DNA of 33,608 nucleotides. Source: Candidatus Angelobacter sp. Gp1-AA117 (GTDB lineage Bacteria; Acidobacteriota; Terriglobia; Terriglobales; Acidobacteriaceae). Below the pieces are notes generated by a model. The model did not search any database. It was not told where the DNA came from and saw only the letters and a list, made by a program, of their open reading frames with translations. Shown here one piece after another: positions 9,747-18,024 of this stretch. Where the stretch lies: assembly GCA_003223515.1 (NCBI GenBank), contig QHVI01000123.1, forward strand, positions 1 to 33,608, read 5' to 3'. Every line of letters starts with the position of its first letter. Position 1 is the stretch's first letter. The translations under genes and the position numbers were made by a program.

Positions 9747-9874
9747 ATCTCCTGTATGGCCCTGTTCATGCAATTCACCTTGGAATGCTGCCTGTCCAGC
9801 AGCTTCGTTCGCGGTGGGAACATCATCGTAACACCAGTGCCGTAACCCCGTCACCAGCCGTTACCCGTTTCCCC

Positions 9875-10056
9875 TAGAAGGGAGGCAGTATCGTTTGAAG
9901 GTTAAAAGCGTCTTTCATGCGCTTGCCTAGCTCAGGGACTAAGTGCTGAATGCTGATTTTTTATGGTGGGATGATAGAAGGGAGTAGTACCGTTTGAAGG
10001 GTAAAAACGTCTTTCATGCGATTGCACTAGCTCAGGGACTAAGTGCTGAATGCTGA
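9875..10056. repeat. 82-bp direct repeat, two copies at a 100-bp period
   Basis: Copy 1 spans 9875-9956 and copy 2 spans 9975-10056. Both begin TAGAAGGGAG and end GGGACTAAGTGCTGAATGCTGA. Internal shared blocks are CGTTTGAAGG, CGTCTTTCATGCG and CTAGCTCAGGGACTAAGTGC. A few substitutions and two compensating one-base indels separate the copies. After copy 2 the terminal TGCTGAGTGCTGA run continues. The 18-bp spacer between copies is unrelated. The array ends about 80 bases before the transporter start. Confidence 0.9.
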
Positions 10057-10137
10057 GTGCTGATCAAAAGATACAATGTAAACTCACATTCGGCTTTCAC
10101 TTTCCGCCTTGATGCCTGACAATAGCAAAGGAATTTT

Positions 10138-11370
10138 ATGGCCTCGGTACCCGTATCCACAGCAACCGCTTCTCCATCTATCATCGAGCATCCGCTGCGC
10201 AACCCTCATTATCGTCTGTGGTTGGTCGGCGGCACCATATCGCTTCTCGGTGATCAGTTCTACCTGGTAGCCCTTCCCTGGCTGATTTTGCAGCAGACGG
10301 GTTCGGCTGTGGCCATGGGTGCAGTCATGATGGCGGGCTCTGTTCCCCGTGCTCTTCTCATGCTCATGGGCGGAGTCGTCAGCGATCGCATATCGGCGCG
10401 CAAGATCATGATGACCACCGCCACCGCGCGCACAATTTGTGTGGCCATAATTGGAATTCTCCTCTGGTACCGCATTCTTCACATGGGGGAACTCTACGCT
10501 TTGGCAGTTATTTTTGGCGTGGCCGATGCATTTGCCGCTCCCGCAGGATCAGCCTACGTGCCATTCCTCTTAAAGCCTGAGCAACTGGTGGCGGCTTCCT
10601 CGATTGGCCAAAGCACAGCACAATTAACCAGCATTATCGGCCCGATTCCCGCAGGATTTGTGATCAAGACCCTGGGCGTGGCCTGGGCCTTCTTCGTGGA
10701 TGCAGTCAGCTTCCTGTTTATCATCGGCGCGCTATGGAAACTACCCGACCCACCCAAACATGAGGCTGCCAAAAAAGCTGTATTACCCGCGATTGCCGAG
10801 GGTATTGCCTACGTGGGCAGAGATGTGCCTCTTCGTTCGTTGATGCTGCTGGCCATGATGATGAACTTCTGCTTTACCGGGCCGGTGGGGATTGGGCTCA
10901 CCTATCTGACAAAGATCCGCTTCGGTTCACCGGCTGTCCTGGGGACTTTATTGTCGGCGGTGGCAGCGGGGAGTCTACTGGGAGCGCTGCTGGCTGGTGT
11001 GTGGAAGATTCACAGGCGCGGCCTCCTGATTCTTTTTGTCGCCGCGGGCTTGGCTCCTTGCCTGACATTGATTGGATTTATAGATAAAGTGTGGCCCCTT
11101 GCAGGGGTGCTATTCACGATCGGCGCTATGGCGGCGTTGATGAACGTCCACATCGGCGCCTGGGTGATGCAGCGAATCGATGCAGCGGTGCGCGGACGCG
11201 TGGCAAGTGTGCTCATGCTTGCCACCTTCGGAATCATGCCTATCTCTTTTGCCGTTGCCGGATTCCTGATTGCATGGAACCTGAAGTTCACGTTCCTGAT
11301 CGCCGGTCTGGCCATGTTGATAACTGCTGCCGGCGCTTCATTGCAGAAGCCGGTCCGAGAGATTCAATAA
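10138..11370 (+). CDS. MFS transporter, EntS/MFS_3-like exporter
   Basis: A 410-residue integral membrane protein, the usual length for a 12-helix major facilitator. The first half contains hydrophobic helices and the loop motif GGVVSDRISARK (G-x-x-x-D-R), as in family members between helices 2 and 3. The central segment QSTAQLTSIIGPIPAGF followed by FFVDAVSFLFIIGALW is typical of the MFS_3 / enterobactin-exporter-like group. ATG 10138 is preceded by AAAGGA with a short spacer. It lies divergent from the peptide synthetases and upstream of the diiron enzyme gene, so export of the peptide or self-resistance is the likely role, but the substrate cannot be read from the sequence. A macrolide- or multidrug-type efflux pump is the alternative. 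Confidence 0.88.
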   Translation: MASVPVSTATASPSIIEHPLRNPHYRLWLVGGTISLLGDQFYLVALPWLILQQTGSAVAMGAVMMAGSVPRALLMLMGGVVSDRISARKIMMTTATARTICVAIIGILLWYRILHMGELYALAVIFGVADAFAAPAGSAYVPFLLKPEQLVAASSIGQSTAQLTSIIGPIPAGFVIKTLGVAWAFFVDAVSFLFIIGALWKLPDPPKHEAAKKAVLPAIAEGIAYVGRDVPLRSLMLLAMMMNFCFTGPVGIGLTYLTKIRFGSPAVLGTLLSAVAAGSLLGALLAGVWKIHRRGLLILFVAAGLAPCLTLIGFIDKVWPLAGVLFTIGAMAALMNVHIGAWVMQRIDAAVRGRVASVLMLATFGIMPISFAVAGFLIAWNLKFTFLIAGLAMLITAAGASLQKPVREIQ

Positions 11371-11557
11371 ACAGGCAATCCGAAATGAATCATTGGCGGT
11401 GCAAACCAAGTGGCACTGCCTCTGGTATAGCCGCTCCTCAGCGAAGCCGACTGAAATTAATCGTGCCAATTAAGCTCTTTACTTCTTCTCCGACCATCTC
11501 GCATGAGCGTGCGTCAGCCTGCCTAAAAAAATTAACGAGTTTCTTGAGATATGCTCA

Positions 11558-11586
11558 TTGAATTCTACGCAAAGGGCTCATAAAAT
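11558..11586 (+). promoter_or_regulatory. Candidate promoter of the diiron-enzyme gene
   Basis: TTGAAT (11558-11563), a 17-base spacer and TAAAAT (11581-11586) lie about 64 bases upstream of the ATG at 11650. This close match to a sigma-70 promoter suggests the gene is transcribed independently of the MFS gene. Confidence 0.55.
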
Positions 11587-11649
11587 CCATTCTATAGTCG
11601 AAAGTGAAGAAAACTAGTTTTGACGAAAAGCTGTGAAGGAGCCTTCAGC

Positions 11650-12339
11650 ATGGTTCATAGTGTTCTTGATTCGCTTAAAAATAATCCTTTGAGAAAAACC
11701 CTCATCCATCATCCTTTTTTTGAAGCAGTCCGGTCTGGCGCGTTGAATCGCAAAGATGTTGCGGTTTTCTTAGGCCAATGGTGGCACCCTCTACATTATT
11801 TCCCTGACTTTCTCTCCAGAAGCATTTCCGTTGTTCCCAACCTTGAGACGAAAACCGCGATTTGCGCCATTTTGTCCGAGGAACTTGGCGAAGGCAACCC
11901 CGACAAAGCCCATGAGCGCATTTATGTTGAGACCATGACGGCTGCCGGCTTCTCTCGGGAAGAAGTGACGGAAGCTCCACCCCTTAGTTCTACCCGCGAC
12001 CTTGTAAAAGGGTACGAACGCGCCTCCACTGCGCAAACCAGTGCGCTGGGCTTCATGTATGGAACCGAGGTGGCTGATCTGGCAATGGTTTCCGGAATCG
12101 GCGTGGCCGTGCGGAAGGTAAGTGGCATAAAGAATCTTCCATGGGTGGACATTCACGTCCTGCAGGAGCCACATCATGTCGAGCAGGCCAGCGGAGCTCT
12201 GGAACCGGAGCTTTCAGCCGAACAGTATGAGAGTGTCGTCGCCAGTGTCGAAGAAATGTGGCGGCTTTGGATTGCCTTCTTTTCTGAACTAAACCAGGTA
12301 TTCGATCCTGAGCAGCACATGGAGGCAAGCGTCACCTAA
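11650..12339 (+). CDS. Haem-oxygenase-like non-haem diiron enzyme (iron-containing redox enzyme family)
   Basis: A 229-residue soluble all-helical protein of the TenA/PqqC-like, haem-oxygenase-fold family. The start is placed at ATG 11650, because GAAGGAG lies 8 bases upstream; an in-frame TTG 30 bases earlier has no such site. Putative metal ligands follow the family pattern: E78 and H88 in SEELGEGNPDKAH, E140 in MYGTEVAD, and H169, E173 and H176 in IHVLQEPHH (H-x-x-x-D/E-x-x-H). Family members with known function (UndA, BesC, SznF central domain) use two irons and oxygen for oxidative decarboxylation, C-C cleavage or N-oxygenation, often on free or carrier-bound amino or fatty acids. Beside an NRPS it is a likely tailoring enzyme or maker of an unusual building block. 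TenA thiaminase and PqqC are less likely because of the metal-ligand pattern. The exact reaction is unknown. Confidence 0.82.
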   Translation: MVHSVLDSLKNNPLRKTLIHHPFFEAVRSGALNRKDVAVFLGQWWHPLHYFPDFLSRSISVVPNLETKTAICAILSEELGEGNPDKAHERIYVETMTAAGFSREEVTEAPPLSSTRDLVKGYERASTAQTSALGFMYGTEVADLAMVSGIGVAVRKVSGIKNLPWVDIHVLQEPHHVEQASGALEPELSAEQYESVVASVEEMWRLWIAFFSELNQVFDPEQHMEASVT

Positions 12340-12367
12340 GCTGCAGCAGTATCAGCAGTTCAGATTA

Positions 12368-12441
12368 TGGTCCAGGATGGGATCGAACCGGCGACCGTCC
12401 CGGAAAACCAGGACGCGCTCTCTTCAACGAGCTGCATGATT
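12368..12441 (-). other. Degenerate tRNA-like sequence
   Basis: Read on the minus strand, this 74-base stretch has a D-arm-like GCTC...GAGC, a central hairpin GTCCTGG-TTTT-CCGGGAC, a T-loop-like GGTTCGATCCC and ends in CCA, spaced as in a tRNA. The 5' and 3' ends do not pair into an acceptor stem, the T stem is only partly paired, and the central loop is either 4 or 8 bases, not 7. It is therefore more likely a decayed tRNA or an integration remnant than a working tRNA. Confidence 0.4.
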
Positions 12442-12536
12442 CCAGGAAGGTTTATTCTAAAACACCTAACTGACATTACCATCCGGAACCCAAACCTGCG
12501 AAAGAAATTCTTACTTTTGCATGGGAGGGCACTGTA

Positions 12537-12680
12537 ATGAAATCGCTCCGTTTACCCTTTTTCTCGTGTATTGCTATTCGTCAAACTCTTCCCACTCACG
12601 AAAGATTTATCCCTGCAGCCGGGGGCGGCTACGCTCCATTTAATTTTTCGGTTGATTGGGCTCTGCCGCGCTGTGTTTGA
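12537..12680 (+). CDS. Possible small protein, 47 residues
   Basis: A short frame from ATG 12537 to TGA 12680. GGGAGG lies 8 bases upstream, an excellent ribosome-binding site. The product begins MKSLRLPFFSC and is not recognisable; it has no clear signal peptide or membrane helix. A strong terminator lies about 150 bases downstream, which supports a short transcript here. No homologue is recognised, so coding status rests on the start site only. Confidence 0.3.
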   Translation: MKSLRLPFFSCIAIRQTLPTHERFIPAAGGGYAPFNFSVDWALPRCV

Positions 12681-12827
12681 AAAGATTTTGCTTTTTGTTG
12701 CGGCCCGGTTTGCGCTGTGGGAAATTTCAAATATTTTCAGGACCAGGCTGAAGATTGCTTCTCAGGGTTTGAGTAGGCTTCCGCCCCGTTTGACCCATAT
12801 CTGGCTCAAAGAAAAATGTTTTGACGC

Positions 12828-12880
12828 AAGCCGTAACTCATGTGCGCAAATACGGCGCCCATGATGTGACGGCTTTTTTG
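12828..12880 (+). terminator. Strong rho-independent-type terminator hairpin
   Basis: The outer stem AAGCCGT (12828-12834) pairs with ACGGCTT (12869-12875), and inside it TCATG-t-GCGC pairs with GCGC-c-CATGA around a short AT-rich loop. The 3' arm runs into a T tract ending at 12879. It would end a plus-strand transcript, yet no confident gene precedes it within 480 bases. Confidence 0.65.
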
Positions 12881-12953
12881 TTATATATCTGGGGGAAAAG
12901 ATCAGGCGTATCATTATCAGAATCCTTAAGCAGAGTAAAGAAAATCAAATTCT

Positions 12954-12990
12954 AACCACAGAGGCACGGAGACACAGAGAACGGAGGAGA
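12954..12990 (+). repeat. Dispersed intergenic repeat of the ACCACAGAGGCACGGAGACAC type
   Basis: The stretch reads CCACAGAGGCACGGAGAC followed by ACAGAGAACGG and a purine-rich tail. Sequences of this kind are widespread intergenic elements in acidobacterial and planctomycete genomes (recalled, not searched). A diverged copy lies inside the synthetase gene near 6390-6412 on the opposite strand. Confidence 0.5.
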
Positions 12991-13264
12991 AAAAGAAAAT
13001 TAAGTACAAGCAAATGCGTGCCTACGAAGTTTTTTCGCGGCTTGGCTCGATCTAAGTTGTTGCAGGACAGATTATCTACAGAGTTGGAATCAGGGCGGGC
13101 AGATTTACCAGAGAGAGCGCCGAGGGAATCACAAGGATTTAGATACCGGAACTACCGAGAGAAAAAGCTAAGAGCCAAAAACCCAAATTACGGGGTGAAT
13201 TTTATTAGCTTCTGCATTAGTAAGTGTGCTACGGTTGCTCTATCTATTTGAGGAGACCGTAGAC

Positions 13265-15667
13265 ATGACGCGTGAAAAATCCAGAGAACTCATCACAATC
13301 ATTTTGCTTGCCGGCCTGGTCCTTTGCGGACGGATGGAGGCAGGAACCGTCAATGGACAGATCCAGATTGCCTCGAGCGGCAAAGGCGTAGCCAACGGCG
13401 TGCTTACCTTTACACTGTCGCAGCCAGCAGTGGTGTCCGGCACGGCAACCATCGTTACTACGCCGGTAAACTGCTATACAGATGCCCTTGGGAATGTTGT
13501 GGGACTGCCGAACCCGCAGGTCCTCCCGGTGCTTTCAAACAATCCAGGCAGCGGAAGCCTGCCGAGCGGGAGCTATTACGTCCGGTATACCTGGGCCAAC
13601 AGCTCAGGTGAGAGCGTCGCCAGTCCGGAAGCGCAAAGAGTCACCACGCAGACGGGAACGCTCATCGTGCAGACGCCAGCCAATCCTCCGGGCAATGCTA
13701 CGCAGTGGAAAATCTATATAGGCACGGCTGCGGGCGCGGAGACGCTGCAGGCAACGCAAAATGCGCCATTCAGCAATTATTCGCAATCTACCCCAGTGGT
13801 GAGCGGCACGAGCCTGCCAGGCACGAACAGCAGTGTGTGCAGCCTGCGATTCAACGACGAATTGCAGCCCAGCTATACGGGATACGTGGTGAACCTGACT
13901 ACCGCCAGCGGCGCAGGCGTGCCCGGATTTCCGCAAAAGTGGTATCTATCGGGCGGGGCCGCAGGCACGGTGAATGTAAGCTCAGGAACGCCGCTGTATT
14001 CAGGAGTAGTGGCGTATCCACAGGCGGTGGTGACAGCACCGGCGGCCAATGGACAGCAGAGCATTAATGGACCGTTGAATTTGAACGGATTTGGACTGAC
14101 CGCGGGAACGGTCAGAGCTGCCAGCCTCCAGGCCACCGGCCCAAATCCCTGGTGGGACGTTTGTCAGAATGGGCTGGCCTGTGATGGAACAACGGATGAC
14201 ACAGCCGCTTTCAATTCCCTGCTGACGACTGCATGCACCGGGGGCGGTGGAACGCTTTGGATCCCGCCGGCAAAGACGGTGCGCTTTGCGTCAGCTCCGA
14301 ATCATATCCCCTGCGGACTCACTCTCGCCGGGGCTTACAGTAGGGGCTCGGCATTCGGTTTTGGATCATTCATCAAGTGCGACTATACCGAATCCACTGC
14401 CACTAACGCTTGTCTCTGGTGGGACGGAGCCAACGCCGCGACTCAAGGCAATGGCGGCGGAATACGTGGAATCAATATTCAAAAAGGCGATGGGAAGACT
14501 GGGGGGGCGGCGGTCAAGATCAGCGGAACCGACTGCACAGCCAGGGCAGGAAATTTTCATCTCAGTGGGGTCAGAATATCGCAAGGCACAGGAACATGGG
14601 CCTACGATACCTATGTTGATGGAAGCGCTTGCGCTACCGCAGGCACACAGGGCAGCCGCGATAATTACTTCTCCGACTTTGACGTTTTCGGTGGCACGAC
14701 CGAAGCCATCCATCTTGACAATTGCGCTCATTGCTATTTTGATGGGCTGGAAACTTCCCCATCCGGCGCCAATGGCAGTGTAAACATCACCGGAGCGGGT
14801 GCGGGTACAGCAGCCAGCACCGATGTCTTGATCACTGCATCACAGATTGGCGGGAATCTTACATATGGATTCTCCAGTAGTCTTGCCTGCTCAGCCTGCA
14901 ATGTCACAGGCACGGTATCTATCAGCGCCAACAATCTCAGTTCAACATTTGACGGAATCGCCGGAGCGGTGAGCAACAGCGGCGGCACGGCCATCTACGC
15001 CACTAATCAGGTGAGCGTCCAAGGGCCAATCAGCGCCACTGGCACTATCCAGACCACTAATGGGCACATAGTTTCGGGCGCAGATGTAGGATCACCGATA
15101 GCGGGCGACATTGTGACTGACCTTGCCGGGTTCTTCGGCGTGTCGGGAAGAATCTTCTTTGGTCACAACGGCAATGATATTTTGAGCAACGGTACACTGG
15201 GCAATTTTACCTTCACGTCCTCAGCCACTAATCCCACTATTCGATTGGGTGGGAACACCGCCTCTTTCCCCTCTTGGAAGCGCAATGGGGCTGCGTGGAA
15301 TGCTCGCTTAGCGGACGACAGCGCTGATGCTAATGTGACCGCTGGGGCTTTCACTGCGGCGACTTACACTACTGCCACCAACTGCGCTTCATCTGGCGGA
15401 GCCTGCGGCTCGGCGGCGGCGGGCCGGGTCACAATCGCGGCTGCGGCTACGACTGTAACCGTAGCAACGACAGCAGTCACAGCCAACAGTGAAATCTTAA
15501 TGCAGGAAGATTCGACGCTGGGGACCGCTCTTAGCGTGACCTGCAACGCCACCACCGGCAGGACCTACACCGTGACCACGCGCACGGCAGGCACTTCATT
15601 CATCGTAACCGCTAGCGCAGCCCCGGCAGTTAACCCAGCGTGTTTGAGTTACAAGATTGTGAACTGA
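13265..15667 (+). CDS. Secreted pectate-lyase-superfamily beta-helix protein
   Basis: An 800-residue secreted protein. ATG 13265 is preferred over an upstream in-frame start because GGAG lies 9 bases before it and a signal peptide follows at once (basic MTREKSR, hydrophobic IIILLAGLVLCG-type core, cleavage near M-E-A). Residues about 25-280 form a Ser/Thr/Gly-rich beta region containing SGSYYVRYTWANSSGES, similar to modules seen in phage tail and surface proteins. From about residue 295 (DVCQNGLACDGTTDDTAAF) begins the signature of Pectate_lyase_3-type right-handed beta-helices, continuing to about 600. The C-terminal 100 residues are Ala/Thr-rich with VTVATTAVTANSEI, resembling tailspike-end modules. 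It stands at the head of the polysaccharide locus, so it may cleave or bind the exported glycan. Catalytic residues cannot be assigned by eye, and enzyme activity is not certain. Confidence 0.75.
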   Translation: MTREKSRELITIILLAGLVLCGRMEAGTVNGQIQIASSGKGVANGVLTFTLSQPAVVSGTATIVTTPVNCYTDALGNVVGLPNPQVLPVLSNNPGSGSLPSGSYYVRYTWANSSGESVASPEAQRVTTQTGTLIVQTPANPPGNATQWKIYIGTAAGAETLQATQNAPFSNYSQSTPVVSGTSLPGTNSSVCSLRFNDELQPSYTGYVVNLTTASGAGVPGFPQKWYLSGGAAGTVNVSSGTPLYSGVVAYPQAVVTAPAANGQQSINGPLNLNGFGLTAGTVRAASLQATGPNPWWDVCQNGLACDGTTDDTAAFNSLLTTACTGGGGTLWIPPAKTVRFASAPNHIPCGLTLAGAYSRGSAFGFGSFIKCDYTESTATNACLWWDGANAATQGNGGGIRGINIQKGDGKTGGAAVKISGTDCTARAGNFHLSGVRISQGTGTWAYDTYVDGSACATAGTQGSRDNYFSDFDVFGGTTEAIHLDNCAHCYFDGLETSPSGANGSVNITGAGAGTAASTDVLITASQIGGNLTYGFSSSLACSACNVTGTVSISANNLSSTFDGIAGAVSNSGGTAIYATNQVSVQGPISATGTIQTTNGHIVSGADVGSPIAGDIVTDLAGFFGVSGRIFFGHNGNDILSNGTLGNFTFTSSATNPTIRLGGNTASFPSWKRNGAAWNARLADDSADANVTAGAFTAATYTTATNCASSGGACGSAAAGRVTIAAAATTVTVATTAVTANSEILMQEDSTLGTALSVTCNATTGRTYTVTTRTAGTSFIVTASAAPAVNPACLSYKIVN

Positions 15668-15708
15668 TTCACTTGGTCAAGGCAGCCGCAATGCGCTCAA
15701 ACGGATAA

Positions 15709-16458
15709 TTCGCGGAGCAATGGAATATGCCGCCCGGCACGGTCTCATTCACCGTCCAAACCAGTGCTACGCACATTGCCGATTACATGTACCTGGTGGA
15801 CACACAATCGCGGATGCGATGGTATAGCTTGATATTACGCGACTCAGGCGGCATACAGCAGCCCGTCTACTCGGTTACCAATTTTACTGGAGAGCATCCC
15901 GGATTCGATCCTTCAAGCATTATCGCAATTCGTTACGGCCAATATGCAATGAACCCCGGAAACATGTTAACCATGTGTGCTCCAGTATTCGAGACGGGCG
16001 TGATCGACCACTGTGAGGTGGCTGGAAATTAGGCTCTGGATTTGGTTTCTTCGGGCGTGATCACCGTCTCATCTGATTCTGTGAACGGCAAGAGCATTCT
16101 CGCAAACGTCACCGCAACCAACGAAGGACAAGCAGATATTGCGATTCTTGGGGCCGCCAGCCACATTTATTGGGACTTAAGCGCCAAACAATATATCGGG
16201 TTTGATTTTAAGGACAAAAATGCAACTGTCATCCACTATTTCCTCATGTATGACAAGAAGCGTAATTACCGCGAGTGGCTGTTCACGAACCCCGATCCTG
16301 GAAATTGGATTAAGGTGTCAGCCGACTTGCGGGACACGTCCTATTACGAATCTGCTCCAATAGATCTCAGCAACATTGAGCAGTTTGAGGTGGGAGTTTT
16401 CGGTGGCCCGGCAAATGCACAATACACGTTCCAGATAGACGAAGTTACCGTGAGATAA
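15709..16458 (+). pseudogene. Interrupted carbohydrate-binding-like beta-sandwich ORF (in-frame TAG)
   Basis: Two frames, 15727-16032 and 16042-16458, lie in the same reading frame and are separated only by a TAG at 16030-16032. The frame opens after a TAA at 15706 and has no good start. Both halves look like related modules: the first has MRWYSLILRDSGG and SIIAIRYGQYAMNPGN; the second has HYFLMYDKKRNYREWLF and IEQFEVGVFGGPANAQYTF and ends QIDEVTVR. This is the pattern of jelly-roll carbohydrate-binding or discoidin-like domains, though I cannot name a family. There is no signal peptide, so this is probably the 3' remnant of a larger secreted protein. A TAG read-through or a sequencing error are alternatives. 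If intact, the second half might start at TTG 16042. Confidence 0.55.
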
Positions 16459-16623
16459 GGCTGCCGTCTAGGGTGTCTCACCTAGAACTCTTGGGACAGG
16501 TGTTCCGGTTTATGAGTTTTTCATCGCTTGAGACCAGACGTATGTTACTCTCTCAAAAAGCCTCATTGCGACAGCACCCGACAAGATTCCAGTCGGGAGT
16601 TCGTGCAGCATGTTACCAATTGG

Positions 16624-18024
16624 ATGCTATTTAACTCACTCGATTTTTTCATTTTTCTAGCGGTTGTCCTGCCTCTGTACTTCGTGTTGCCGGTGCGTGG
16701 GCGACAAGCCCTGATGGTGGCTGCGAGCTTCTATTTCTACATGTATTGGAACATGAAGTACTCGCTCATCCTGGTATTTTTCATATTTCTTGATTTCAGC
16801 GCCGGCTACTACATCGGCCATGCTCCCACTCCAGCCAAAAAGAAGATCGGGCTGATTACCAGTTTGACGTGCAACCTGGGGGTGCTCGCGCTTTTCAAGT
16901 ACTACGGTTTTTTTGCTATTAATCTCCAGCATCTCGGGATCATCGACTCAGTGCCAACACTGGGCTTGCTCCTTCCGTTGGGCATCTCTTTTCATACGTT
17001 TCAGACGATGAGCTATACAATTGATGTCTACCGTGGTGTGATTGAACCGGAAGTAGATTTGTTGCGATTCGCGATGTTTGTCTCTTTTTTTCCGCAACTG
17101 GTTGCCGGGCCGATCGAACGGGCGCGGGAACTGTTACCGCAGATTCGGGAAAAATATCCTCTGGCGTGGGAAAACATCGTCGTGGGCGGACGGCAGATGC
17201 TGGATGGGTTCGTAAAAAAAGTCGTTTTGGCAGACAATTTAGCGCCCTGGGTAAATCAAGTGTATGGCTCGCCAGGCAATTTCTCCGGTGGCAGTTGCCT
17301 GGTAGCCACATACATGTTTGCATGGCAGATCTTTTTTGATTTCAGCGGATACAGCGACATTGCTATAGGCATCGCCCGTGTTATGGGCTTCCGGTTCACA
17401 CAAAACTTCAATGCTCCCTATATCTCCACGACAATTCAGGAGTTCTGGCGGCGATGGCATATTTCACTCTCCAGTTGGTTGCGTGATTATCTTTACATTT
17501 CGCTGGGCGGAAACCGACGCGGAGAAATACGGACCTACATCAATCTCCTGCTGACGATGCTGCTCGGCGGCCTCTGGCATGGAGCTTCATGGAACTTTGT
17601 AATCTGGGGGGGGCTTCATGGCTCATGGCTGGCGATGGAGCGGCTCCTGACTCGTTCTCATAAGACCATAACTGAAGCAATACCAGGAGTTTTCGCCCAA
17701 ACAGTGGTGCGAACGTTAAAGTGCGCTGCGGTATTTCACGGCGTGTGCCTTACATGGGTTTTCTTCCGTGCGCGAACACTGCATGACGCGATGGTCCTCA
17801 TTCGCCAGATTTCACTGTGGCATTCAGGAGATACTTTTTTTCACGATTTCGCATGGTACAAATGCCTATTGACCATCTGGGTCGGCGTTGTTTACTTTAC
17901 ACTTACTCGTTACGTGAAGAAGGTGCCGCTAATGAGCCTAGCGTGGGCTACCGCCACTCTGGGCGTGTTGATCATCATTTTGCTGGGAGCTGAAAGTCAG
18001 GAGTTTATTTATTTTGTCTTCTAG
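16624..18024 (+). CDS. MBOAT-family membrane O-acyltransferase (AlgI-like)
   Basis: A 466-residue polytopic membrane protein of the AlgI/DltB/PatA group, which transfers acyl groups, usually acetyl, across the membrane onto extracytoplasmic glycans. The start is placed at ATG 16624 because the product then begins MLFNSLDFFIFLAVVLPLYF, the canonical AlgI-type beginning; the longer frame from 16528 adds unconserved sequence. Family motifs are present: FFPQLVAGPIERA, FWRRWHISLSSWLRDYLYI and LLGGLWHGASWNF, with the presumed catalytic His at residue 319. Its 3' end overlaps the following gene by 11 bases, indicating translational coupling to the SGNH protein. This matches the common pairing of an MBOAT protein with an SGNH acetyl-transfer partner. 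It probably O-acetylates the exopolysaccharide made by the neighbouring genes. Confidence 0.92.
   Translation: MLFNSLDFFIFLAVVLPLYFVLPVRGRQALMVAASFYFYMYWNMKYSLILVFFIFLDFSAGYYIGHAPTPAKKKIGLITSLTCNLGVLALFKYYGFFAINLQHLGIIDSVPTLGLLLPLGISFHTFQTMSYTIDVYRGVIEPEVDLLRFAMFVSFFPQLVAGPIERARELLPQIREKYPLAWENIVVGGRQMLDGFVKKVVLADNLAPWVNQVYGSPGNFSGGSCLVATYMFAWQIFFDFSGYSDIAIGIARVMGFRFTQNFNAPYISTTIQEFWRRWHISLSSWLRDYLYISLGGNRRGEIRTYINLLLTMLLGGLWHGASWNFVIWGGLHGSWLAMERLLTRSHKTITEAIPGVFAQTVVRTLKCAAVFHGVCLTWVFFRARTLHDAMVLIRQISLWHSGDTFFHDFAWYKCLLTIWVGVVYFTLTRYVKKVPLMSLAWATATLGVLIIILLGAESQEFIYFVF

Larger units (their letters stand above)
9302..10137. other. Divergent intergenic region between NRPS and MFS exporter
   Basis: About 840 bases separate the minus-strand synthetase from the plus-strand transporter. 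I see no convincing gene; a GTG-initiated frame of 75 codons at 9650-9877 lacks a ribosome-binding site and recognisable content. The stretch holds candidate promoters in both directions and, at its right end, two copies of an 82-bp direct repeat. Confidence 0.6.
12340..13264. other. Gene-poor junction between the peptide locus and the polysaccharide locus
   Basis: About 920 bases without a confident gene. It contains a tRNA-like sequence, a possible small ORF, a strong hairpin terminator, and a dispersed intergenic repeat. Frames at 12571-12864 and 13018-13251 exist but show no family features and no good ribosome-binding site. Confidence 0.6.

Noticed and set aside
9650-9877. Small GTG-initiated frame in the divergent region
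   Set aside because: No ribosome-binding site, overlaps a better candidate promoter, and no recognisable content.
12368-12441. A functional tRNA gene
   Set aside because: The ends cannot form an acceptor stem, the T stem is imperfect and the anticodon loop is not 7 bases; kept only as a tRNA-like remnant.
12571-12864. 97-codon frame near the orphan terminator
   Set aside because: It starts inside the better-supported small ORF without a ribosome-binding site and runs into the terminator hairpin.
13018-13251. 77-codon frame before the large beta-helix gene
   Set aside because: Highly basic, non-family composition in a repeat-containing intergenic stretch with no good start signal.
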